The translations under genes and the position numbers were made by a program. This document shows, in pieces, positions 12,401 through 25,000 of a DNA stretch of 64,000 bases. Origin of the DNA: Arcuatula senhousia (taxonomy: Eukaryota; Mollusca; Bivalvia; Mytilida; Mytilidae); assembly GCA_963971305.1 (NCBI GenBank), contig OZ020304.1, forward strand, positions 310,001 to 374,000. The letters are read 5' to 3'. The stretch's first letter is position 1. Each line of letters opens with the position of its first letter. The notes under the pieces are model-generated. The model was not told the DNA's origin, searched no databases, and was given only the letters and a program-made list of their open reading frames with translations.

Positions 12401-15400
12401 ATGGTTTTATGTTTTTATTAAACAGAAACGACAGATAAACCAGCAAGGTTCCATATTTATGTTTTTATTAAACAGAAACGACAGATAAACGGTTTTATGT
12501 TTTTATTAAACAGAAACGACAGATAAACCAGCAAGGTTTCATATTTATGTTTTCATTAAACAGAAACGACAGATAAACCAGCATGGTTCCATATATTTGT
12601 TTTTATTAAACAGAAACGACAGATAAACCAGCAAGGTTCCATATTTATGTTTTTATTAAACAGAAACGACAGATAAACGGTGTTAAACAGAAACGACAGA
12701 TAAACCAGCAAGGTTTCATATTTATGTTTTCGTTAAACAGAAACGACAGATAAACCAGCATGGTTCCATATATTTGTTTTTATTAAACAGAAACGACAGA
12801 TAAACCAGCAAGGTTCCATATTTATGTTTTTATTAAACAGAAACGACAGATAAACGGTTTTATGTTTTTATTAAACAGAAACGACAGATAAACCAGCAAG
12901 GTTCCATATTTATGTTTTTATTAAACAGAAACGACAGATAAACCAGCAAGGTTTCATATTTATGTTTTCATTAAACAGAAACGACAGATAAACCAGCATG
13001 GTTCCATATATTTGTTTTTATTAAACAGAAACGACAGATAAACCAGCAAGGTTCCATATTTATGTTTTTATTAAACAGAAACGACAGATAAAGGGTTTTA
13101 TGTTTTTATTAAACAGAAACGACAGATAAACCAGCAAGGTTTCATATTTATGTTTTCGTTAAACAGAATCGACAGATAAACCAGCATGGTTCCATATATT
13201 TGTTTTTATTAAACAGAAACGACAGATAAACCAGCAAGGTTTCATATTTATGTTTTCATTAAACAGAAACGACAGATAAACCAGCATGGTTCCATATATT
13301 TGTTTTTATTAAACAGAAACGACAGATAAACCAGCAAGGTTCCATATTTATGTTTTTATTAAACAGAAACGACAGATAAACCAGCATGGTTCCATATATT
13401 TGTTTTTATTAAACAGAAACGACAGATAAACCAGCAAGGTTCCATATTTATGTTTTTATTAAACAGAAACGACAGATAAACGGTTTTATGTTTTTATTAA
13501 ACAGAAACGACAGATAAACGGTTTTATGTTTTTATTAAACAGAAACGACAGATAAACCAGCAAGGTTCCATATTTATGTTTTTATTAAACAGAAACGACA
13601 GATTAACCAGCAAGGTTTCATATTTATGTTTTCATTAAACAGAAACGACAGATAAACCAGCATGGTTCCATATATTTGTTTTTATTAAACAGAAACGACA
13701 GATAAACCAGCAAGGTTCCATATTTATGTTTTTATTAAACAGAAACGACAGATAAATGGTTTTATGTTTTTATTAAACAGAAACGACAGATAAACCAGCA
13801 AGGTTCCATATTTATGTTTTCATTAAACAGAAACGACAGATAAACCAGCAAGGTTTCATATTTATGTTTTCATTAAACAGAAACGACAGATAAACCAGCA
13901 TGGTTCCATATATTTGTTTTTATTAAACAGAAACAACAGATAAACCAGCAAGGTTCCATATTTATGTTTTTATTAAACAGAAACGACAGATAAACCAGCA
14001 TGGTTTCATATTTATGTTTTTATTAAACAGAAACGACAGATAAACCAGCAAGGTTTCATATTTATGTTTTCATTAAACAGAAACGACAGATAAACCAGCA
14101 TGGTTCCATATATTTGTTTTTATTAAACAGAAACGACAGATAAACCAGCAAGGTTCCATATTTATGTTTTTATTAAACAGAAACGACAGATAAACGGTTT
14201 TATGTTTTTATTAGACAGAAACGACAGATAAACCAGCAAGGTTTCATATTTATGTTTTTATTAAACAGAAACAACAGATAAACCAGCAAGGTTTCATATT
14301 TATGTTTTTATTAAACAGAAACGACAGATAAACCAGCAAGGTTTCATATTTATGTTTTTATTAAACAGAAACGACAGATAAACCAGCATGGTTCCATATT
14401 TATGTTTTTATTTAACAGAAACGACAGATAAACCAGCATGTTTCCATATTTATGTTTTTATTTAACAGAAACGACAGATAAACCAGCATGGTTCCATATT
14501 TATGTTTTTATTTAACAGAAACGACAGATAAACCAACATGGTTCCATATTTATGTTTTTATTAAACAGAAACGACAGATAAACCAGCAATGTTTCATATT
14601 TATGTTTTTATTAAACAGAAACGACAGATAAACCAGCATGGCTTCATGGTATCAACACAAGTTCCTAGTAGCCGTAAAGATGGAAACAACAACAACAGAC
14701 TAGACGGAGCTATGCTGATCCTCACAGATAATGTGTAAGTTCCTTTCCTACCCTTCCACATCAGTATCAATCAACATACTAGAGTAGGGCTCTATTGTCA
14801 TCAAATTGTCTGTCAATCTGTCCCCCTATCACACTCTAACTAAGATATAATGCTTAGAATGGGAGAGCCATTCTTAGTATTGTAGGCATATTATATAGTG
14901 ATCAGCAAATTTCATAGACTATATCTTTACCTATGCTTTTTCCAACTTGCATATCAATGCCTGATGCAAAATAAGACGTATTGTAGCCCTTAGTAGAGGG
15001 TGTTAGGGATACCCAAGCATGAACATTGGGAATTGCAAGTATATTCCAATTTACTGACAAGTGCCACATTAACTTCATCTATGGGAGAGAAGTTTAATGC
15101 ATGCTTTGACCTACTTTTGGCCAGATGTCATATAGTAGAAAAATCCAGGTTATGAAATGGCGAATGCTGGTGGGCACCCGGCAGGGAGGTGGGCAGCATG
15201 CAGGAGGTTGGGGAATTAAATTTCTTAACAGTTTTTTCAGCAACTGCTTATCACGTTGATATTAGGTATGCAGCATCAAGGTGGGGTCCCATTATGTGGG
15301 ATTCCATTTCAGGTCTGTTGCTCACCTACTTCCTGATTGAGGAAATTCAGCCATTTTTGACTTTAACAGATTTTTGTCTCGCCTGCGGAGCAGAGCGTGA

Positions 15401-16016
15401 CATAGGTGTTACTTTACCGGCTGTGGCGAGAGCAGAGCGTGACATAGGTGTTACTTTACCGGCTGTGGCGAGGGCGGCGTTAACTTTTTGGGAAAGTTTT
15501 ATGAGCACCTCCATATCTCAAGAACTATAGGTCCTGGGTTGATGACACTTGGTATGCATATGCCCCAGTAGTAGCTTAGCACAGTTGCATCCCCATCTTT
15601 TGACCTTGACCTTGATTTTCTGGTTGAGTGACTTTGACAAGTTTCAATACAAATGTACATATAATAGCAATGGAAAAGTTTTGCGAGCACCTCCATATCT
15701 CAAGAACTATGGGTCCTAGGTTAATGAAACTTGGTATGCATATGCCCCAGTAGTAGCTTAGCACAGTTGCATCGCCATCTTTTGACCTCGACCTTGATTT
15801 TCCGGTGGATTATTTTTATTGCATATAATAGCAATGTTTAAGTTCTATAAACATCTTTTGATCTCAGAAACTGAAAATCCATGTAAATTCAAAAGAAAGA
15901 ATAATTGTTTCTGATGGTCGGGCAGGCGAGACATACTTTAGTGTTAACTCTTGTTATCTTTTTATACGACCGCAAAAAATTTGCGGACGTATTATGGTAT
16001 GATGCTGTCGTTGTCG

Positions 16017-16048
<32 letters not shown>

Positions 16049-19000
16049 GTTGTCGGTGTCTGTTAACTTTTTAGTGTTTCCACAATAACTTTAGTTCCAG
16101 TTATCCGATTGCTATGAAACTTTACAATGATGTTCCTTACCATAAAAGGATGCATGGGATTGATTTTGGGGGTCCCCCCATTTTTCATTTAGAAATTAGG
16201 GGCCAAAAAAGGGCCAAAAATACTACTTTTTTGTTTGTTTCCACAATAACTTTAGTTCTAGTTATCCAATTGCTATGAAATTTGACAGTGATGTTCCTTA
16301 CCATACAAGGATGAATGGGATTGATTTTGGGGGTCCCCCCTTTTTTTGTTTCGAAATTAGGGGCCCAAAAGGGGGAAAAAATTCAAATATTTTACTTGTT
16401 TCCACCATAACTTTGGTCCTAGTTGGCCTATTGCTTTGAAATTTGTCAAGAATGCGTCTTACAATAAAATAATGAACTTGATGAATTTTTGTGCCCCCCT
16501 TTTTCTCCGTTGTGTAATTAGGGGCCAAAAGGGGCCAAAATAAAAACTTTTTTATTTGTGGTCCGATTTCGAAATTTTTTTTTACATGTTTGTTCTTGTC
16601 AAATAGCGGATACAAAATTAAGAATTAATTTTTGCGACCCCCCCTTTTTCCCCCTATTACGTAATTAGGGGCCAAATGGGGCCAAAATCGAAACTTTTTT
16701 ATTTGTGGTCCGATTTTGAAATTTTTTTTTGCAAGTTTATTTTTGTCAAGTAGCGAATCCAAATTTGAGAATTTATTTTTGCGACCCCCACCCCTTTTTC
16801 ACCTGTTACGTAATAAGGGGCCAAAAGGGGCCGAAATTGAAACTTTTTTATTTTTGGTCCGATTTTGAAATTTTTTTTGCATGTTTGTTCTTGTCAAATA
16901 GCGGATACAAAATTAAGAATGAATTTTTGCGACCCCCCCTTTTTCCCCTTAATACGTAAATACCTAGGGGCCAAATGGGGCCGAAATTGAAACTTTTTTA
17001 TTTCTGGTCCGATTTTGAAAATTTTTTTTGCATGTTTGTTCTTGTCAAATAGTGAATACAAAATTAAGAATTAATTTTTGCGACCCCCCTTTTTCCCCCT
17101 ATTACGTAATTAGGGGCCAAATGGGGCTTTTTTATTTGTGGTCCGATTTTGAAAATTTTTTTTGCAAATTTATTCTTGTCAGGTAGCGATTCTAAATTTA
17201 AGAATAAATTTTTGGGGCTGTAATCATAATTTTTTTAAAAATTCTGGTTCGATTTTTAATTTTTTCCCCAAACATTATTCTTTTAAAGAGTAGAATACAA
17301 CATTCAAAATTTATATTTTTAGCCCCTGGGTTGAAAGTCCATCAGAGAAGCATGTGTCAAAAACCTTTGTCAGTCCACCATGGGCTGCATGTGTCCAGAA
17401 CAATAGACTATCCATATTAGGCCTAAAACGTACAGGGTTCAACATGTTGCGGTCGTATCATGCTGCGCTCGGCGAAGCTTTTTATTAATTTATAGGGCTT
17501 CAAAAATGATGTTTGCAGTTCATGTTGTCCATACCAAGAGCAGAAACACTGCCTACCATGCTGAGCTGGACGCAGTGTTCAACCAACTACAAGAGGAAAT
17601 CAAGAGAACAGGAATTACAAAGTTAACTGTAAGTAGAAAATGGTGATGCATAGAAATAATACCTGGAACGGTGAAAAGACAAGTCTAATGGCATAACTTT
17701 TTTAATTATATCTCCACTCATAAAAAAGGGGGCGTTATTGCAATCACCTAGTTCATCTGTCTGTCTATCAGTTTTCTGATCACTTAGTAGTAAATATATT
17801 TTGGTAAAAAACTATACAATTTGGCAATCATAAATTAGATATTCCTTTAGTTAAGATACCAGATTCAGTTTTATGTCTTTATTCAGCTTACGTTCGCGTG
17901 TGTAATTTAGTCCCCCCGAATAGCGATTCATCAGCATTTTTGATTTCACATAAGAAAGGAAATTGTGCGCTAACTTATTCTCAATTTCAAAACAAACTAC
18001 GTTCGATACTGTCTAGATGTGGCTTGGATGCCTCGCTTTTTTCATCGCATTCTTTTCCAAGAGAGGGGCGAGCTGGGCCTTTCATAGTGGGGTACTGTGA
18101 TTCAAGTTCATGGGGATTGGCGTAGTGATGCGTATAAAATTTATTTGGAGAATGATTTTGAGGATAAGTTGTCAATTTCCCTTTCAATGGCAGCTAATAT
18201 TTTAAACTTTGATAACATATTTCTCAATTTCTACTAAAGGGATTGATTTCGAATTTGGTACACAGCTTTAGCTTGATGAATTGTACTGGCTCTCCTCTAC
18301 TTCCTGTTTTCTGATCTGTCTTGTACTTTTTAAAGGACAATAAATAGACAGATTTCTCAGCTTCTAGTGAATGGATAGATTTTGAATTTGGTTCACAGCT
18401 CAAGTACAATAAGTTGTAATGTGCCTCTCCTTTTCAGGTCAGTCAGGCAACTACTTCCTGTTTTCTGAATGGTCTTAGCACAACTAAGTGTAACCCCTTG
18501 TTCACTATTGAGGTGATAAAATTATAGAGGAAGATATGAGAATGAGTTGAACCAAAATTGGTTCAATTTAAAGTTTAATTTGACATTAAAAACTTACCAT
18601 TTATACACTAGTTTCATAATCAGCTTGATCACATTTAGAAATGCTTGGTATCTGTCTGTTTTTCTGTGCATATTTTGTTTGTTGATCATGATTAAATGGT
18701 AAACTTTGTTTTGACTTGTATTTTATAGGATGTAGATTCAGTGGTGAATATCATCTTGACATTGGTGTATTATTTCTACAATCTGATGCCGCTGACTAAA
18801 GGATCAAGGTAAACAGAAACAAACAAAGGAACATTATACAAACAAGAGTGAACAGTTATATTTTCATGTCAGGTAGTTTTCACTGAAGATCTGGTTTTCC
18901 TACTCATTAAAACTGAATGCCTTGTGTTGTAGAAATGTTCTAGTAATACCAGGATTAAGACATGGGTATACTCTTTTATTACCTTTGCAAACCAAGTTTT

Positions 19001-22000
19001 GCTGGTATATAGAAATCACCCTGTCTGTCTGTCTATCTGTCTGTCCACATACTGTGAAAGTACTTCAATTTTCCTGGAGGATTGGGAATAATTGCTTATT
19101 TGTGGATACATGAATTTGTTGTGTTGACATTTTTATCTTAGAGCCCAGCAGAATTTGGGTTTGAAGAAATAATAATTGGTTTAATTGTTTCCATTGACAT
19201 TCTTATGTACAATGATACATAATGGATTTTGTCTCGTCTGCAAAGAAAAGTTGCTGAACGTAAGACATAGATATTACTTTATGGCAGCAGCAGAAATTAC
19301 TTGAAGAGTATAAAAGCTAGGCATCTGATATTTAGTATACAGACAGTTGAGGTTATGGTCTACACAACTTTTGCCATGCTGACACATTTACATTCTCTAT
19401 TGACTATGTGAACTTCTTTGTAAGACTTTGTGGAAAATGAATTTCTTGAAAAGTATGATGACCAGGCATCTGATATTTTGTATAAAAACAGTTGTGATTA
19501 AGGCTGAAGGGGGCCAGGGAAGTAAGAATCTTCACAGTATATTTTGTAAACATCATCACCATAGGGTCCTATAACATAACTTTGATCTGTTGATGTGGAA
19601 TTCTTTAATGCAAAACTATGGACTTATCCACTTTACTGAAGGTGATTTACATAATGAGCTGTAAATGTTCAGTTTTATCATTGGTGTTATTTTTGGCTTT
19701 TATGTGACCACAAAATATACATGAAACCATTGTATAGATAATCAAAGAAATGCCAATTTATCCCCCTTGGAAAGAGTTCGCTTTACTAAAACTTAAAAAA
19801 TGTTTAACTCCTTAAAAATGTTCATGTTTGTAATCAGCAACTGTTATCCCTAAACTACTGGATTGATTTTTCAAAAGTTTTACAGAATGGTTTCAAATTA
19901 TCGTACCTGTATTAATTTCTGGTAACAATAGTTCTGCACTCCAATTGAACCTAGTACCAGTCAGTTCACTTTGCACACAGATGATTTGTGCTACAGGAAG
20001 TTGAATGGAATAACCTTGCCATAATGCATGGAGGGGTTGTCAGCCTATAACAGAAAAATTCTGACCACAAATCACAGTGAAAACTTGTTTTGAAAATGCC
20101 ATTTCCATCATGATTTTTTAAACTGCCGTTTCTATAATGCTGGTTGTGTCGCATACACTTATTCCACATCTCTTTATCGTCTTTGTTCCTGACACATTAA
20201 AAAATACTGCTGCAGGTCTTGACAGGAGAACCCCACAGGGTCCCCTGCAGTAGATTAAATTTCCTGATTTTCCATTATTGATGTCTGTTCTATTTTGTAG
20301 TGTTGTGGCCTATTCTGTTGCCTTAGGACTACTGATGTTTAATTTATTTTGTAGTGTTGTGGCCTATTCTGTTGCCTTAGGATAACTGATGTTATACCCC
20401 CACTCGTTAGAGAGGGGGCTATATTGCAACCACCTTGTCCGTCTGTCTGTCCATCCATAACAAACTTTCGTAACAGATTTCTCAGCTTCTACTGAAGGGA
20501 TTGATTTCAAACTTGGTATACAGCTTTAGTAAGATGAATAGTATCGTGCCTACCCTTTCCAGGTCAGTCCTGCATCCACTTCCTGTTTTCTGAGCCGACT
20601 TAGACTTGTTTAAGGGTCAAAAATAGACAATTTTTCGTAACAGATTTCTCGGCTTCTACAGAAGGGATTGAGTTCAAATATGGTATATTGCTTTAGCATG
20701 ATGAGTTGTATCATGCCTCCTCTTTCCAGGTCAGTCGCGCATCCAATTCCTGTTTTCTGAGCCGACTTAGACTTCTTTAAGGGTCAAAAGTAGACAATTT
20801 TCGTAACAGATTTCTCTGCTTCTACTGAAGGGATTGATTTCAAATTTAATATACAGCTTTAACATCATGAGTTGTATGGTGCTTCCCCTTTCCAGGTCAG
20901 TCACACATCCACTTCCTGTTTTTTTGTTTTATTTTGTAGTGTTGTGGCCTATTCTGTTGCCTTAGGACTACTGATGTTTGTTTTATTTTGTAGTGTTGTG
21001 GCCTATTCTGTTGCCTTAGGACTACTGATGTTTGTTTTATTTTGTAGTGTTGCGGCCTATTCTGTTGCCTTAGGACTACTGATGTTTGTTTTATTTTGTA
21101 GTGTTGTGGCCTATTCTGTTGCCTTAGGATAACTGATGTCTGTTGTATTTTGTAGTGTTGTGGCCTATTCTGTTGCCTTAGGATAACTGATGTTTGTTTT
21201 ATTTTGTAGTGTTGTGGCCTATTCTGTTGCCTTAGGACTACTGATGTTTGTTTTATTTTGTAGTGTTGCGGCCTATTCTGTTGCCTTAGGACTACTGATG
21301 TTTGTTTTATTTTGTAGTGTTGTGGCCTATTCTGTTGCCTTAGGACTACTGATGTTTGTTTTATTTTGTAGTGTTGTGGCCTATTCTGTTGCCTTAGGAC
21401 TACTGATGTTTGTTTTATTTTGTAGTGTTGTGGCCTATTCGGTTGTCTTAGGATAACTGATGTCTGTTTTATTTTGTAGTGTTGTGGCCTATTCGGTTGC
21501 CTTAGGACTACTGATGTCTATAGGTAGACAAGTGACAGGGAAGATTCCAAATGGAAAGGTTAGTGTAATGTTATTTCTTGGCTAACTGCTAGGGTTCTAT
21601 TTCATTTGAGTTTGTGTAAAATTAGTGTGAAAGTTAAATTTAAGAAATTATTATTATCTTATTATTATGCTTAGTAACTTTGTATATTGTCCTAGACCTG
21701 TTTGTAGCTACTCCAACTAAAACAAATAATTGTCAAATTCATTCATGAAAGCAACTTCAAACGATAGGTATCTGCTTCAGAAACAGGAAAATATAATTTT
21801 TTTTTAAAAAACTTTAAAATTGCGCCGAGAACAGAATTGTTAAAAAATTGAAAATTTTAACTTGTATTTTTTTTTCATTTCCGGCCAGTCGAATTTTTTC
21901 TCCCTTTCCTCATTATGGATTAAAACTGTATCCCGAAATTAAATGGCCTAGAGTTACGGCGCTTTGGCCGTTGTTAGCAATAAAATTTCAGAAACATTTT

Positions 22001-25000
22001 CTAAAAATTAGAGAAAATAGCAAAACACACAAAATTTAAATTTGGTGTGCATTAACGTGCAGGGATACCACTTTTCATTTCATCTACGTTAGAGTCACCA
22101 TTAATTTTAGAAGTGAAATAGCTACAAAATAACAAATCTCTTTAAAAAATGTTTTGTTGGAGTAGCTACTGTTTGTCCAGATGATTATTTATCATTTTAT
22201 TCTTCATTCTAAAGACACTAAAAATAAAGGTCATATTATCCAGAATAAACTAGTCTTATTTCTATTAATAGCTACTAGAAATCAGTGTCTGGTGCGTTTG
22301 ATTAATCTTTTTCTCTAATAATAGTTATTAGAAATGGAGGCCATGTTGTCTGGTGAACCTGGTTAATCTTATTTCTATTTATAATTACTAGAAATGGATG
22401 TCATCTTCATGATCTTGTCTGGTGCACTTAATTAATCATTGATCTTATTTCTATTTATAGTTACTAGAAATGGAAGCCATGATGCTGGTGCACCTGAGTT
22501 ATCTTATTTCTATTTATTGTTACTAGAAATGGAGGCCATTTTGTCTGGTGCACCTGATTAATCATTAATCTTATTTCTATTTATAGTTACTAGAAATGGA
22601 AGCCATGTTGTCTGGTGCACCTGATTAATCATTAATCTTAATTCTGTTCCACATGGAACTGTTTACTACGGAAGTCACATGAGAGGTGCGTGCGCATGTT
22701 GATATCATTCCGCGTGTTGTTGATGTTAATGGCTGACGTTTTATTTTGTGTCAGCTCCAATCCATTTAAATCTACCTTCATCCTGCTTGCTTGAATAAAT
22801 ATTTCAAGTTTATTTTACTTGCTGATTTGTGTGCAATCACACAAAATCGCTTTTTGGTTTATATGACCAGTAAAATCGCTGGTGAATTCGACTTAAGCAG
22901 TTCGATTTTCAAACAACCAGCTGCCATGAGTAAAAATGCCGACAAGGGCAAAGGAAAGAAAAGTGATCGTAAGGTGGACAATTCCACATTGAGACAATCT
23001 AATTTAGAATGTAATCAAAACGATGATGTCTCTTCTAACCCATCCCCAGTTGCAGGCCCCAGTGGTTTGAACCCGGGCTCGAGCGTTGAAGGGGGCGAGG
23101 GAATTTCTATGACCAGTAGTGGTTCTCAAAATACTAGTGAAGTTTTGCAATGTATTTCACAAACTTTATTGACAGTTGTGGCAAAACAGCAAGAGTTATC
23201 TGAAACTCACTCTAAGATGATTGAATTTATTAATAATTCTAAATCACGTGATAACGAGAGAGTAAGTAAATCACATGACAAGGAAGATGGCTGACGAAAG
23301 CGTAGCCATTCTGTCAGCAATGCAGATGATCAGTCGGAAGAGGGTCAAATAGACTCTTCCGAATATGACTCGGAAGAGGAGGCTGATGTTATCGATCAAA
23401 TTGATAACTTCCTCGGGAATGACAATAACAATAAGTCAGATAAACCATCAACTTCCGGTCAGTCTAGTTCAAAACAAGACGACGATTTTATATCGTATGC
23501 TAAACAATTTAAGAATGAAACTAAGGTTGGTCCAAAGATCGACGACGATTTAGCTGAACTGATCACATCCTTGCTAAGCAAGAAGGCCCCTAAAGAAAAA
23601 ATGAAAGAGATTTTTAATGATTGTCAAATTCCAGAAAATGTTGAGACAATGATAACCCCCACAGTTAATAGAGAAATATGGGGTAAGATTTTAGAGTCTG
23701 TGAGAAACAGAGACATTAAATTGTCAAAGGGACAAAATTATGTCATGAAGGCAATGACACTTTTAGTCAGACTTCTTAATGATCTGAAAACTGCTTCAAA
23801 AGAGGGCAAGAAACTTGACAATGCTCAAATTTCAAAGAAAATTTTCCAGTCATTTGTCTGTTTGTCTGCTAGCAACCATGAAATGAACACAAACAGACGT
23901 GCTTTGATTAAACCATCCCTTAGGCATGATTATGCTCAGTTGTGTGCGAAGTCCGTACCAGTAACAAAATTTTTGTTTGGTGATGACTTGTCTCAAACCA
24001 TGAAAAACATTTCAGAAGCTAACAAAATGGGTTCAAATGTGTCCAGGAATTATGACTATGAGCACTATGGTTCAAAAAACTACAAAAGGAAAAGAGATTA
24101 CACTCCGAGAGGCCAGCCAAGAGGCAGAGGCAAGAACCAAAGGAGATACTAACTAATGTAAGTATTTCTAAAGTTGAATCTTTTGAAAAACATTTATGTT
24201 CACTTCAAAAATTTGAAACAGTAGGTATCAATGACTGCAATGAATGGGACCACTTTCTTGCTTTGTTACTTCCCTACTTATCATATAAACTAACCATTTA
24301 TAAAGCAGGCGAGCTAAGCAAAAATTTAGATTTTTGGAATAAAATTACATCGGATTTTGTATTATTAAATTGTATCCAAGGATATAAAATTGATTTTGAA
24401 AGAAACCCTTTTCAAAAGTATATTCCTTATGAATATAGACTTACACAAGAAGAATCTTTATTTCTTAAAAATGAGATGTTAGAATTGCTTGCAAAACAGG
24501 TCATTCAGAAAGTTAAACATGTTCCAGGTGAATTTGTTTCAAATATTTTTATTCGTCCCAAACGGGACTCAGGACAATATAGGATGATACTCAATCTCCA
24601 AAATTTAAATAAAGAAGTTGAATATAAACATTTTAAAATGGAAACTTTCTCTCATGCTCTTTCTTTAATTACAAAAGGTTGTTGGCTTGCTAGCATTGAT
24701 TGGAAAGATGCTTATTATTCTTTGAAAATTCATCCATCACATAGAAAATATTTAAGATTTTATTTTGAAAATCAACTTTATGAATTTACTTGTTTGCCAA
24801 ATGGGTTGTCATCAGGGCCAAGAATTTTCACTAAAATTGTCAAGCCCATTTTTGCAGATTTGAGAAAAAGGGGTTACATGAACTCCTCCTACATAGATGA
24901 CTCTTTACTTGTTGGTGAAACCTAAATTGAATGTCAAAATAATGTGGTTCAGACAGTTTTACATTCATTAAATGCTGGATTTTTAGTACACCCACAAAAA

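Noticed and set aside
11396..14640. CRISPR-like appearance of regularly spaced repeats
   Set aside because: Units are directly tandem without unique spacers, lie in a eukaryotic intron, and each contains the exon-11 acceptor.
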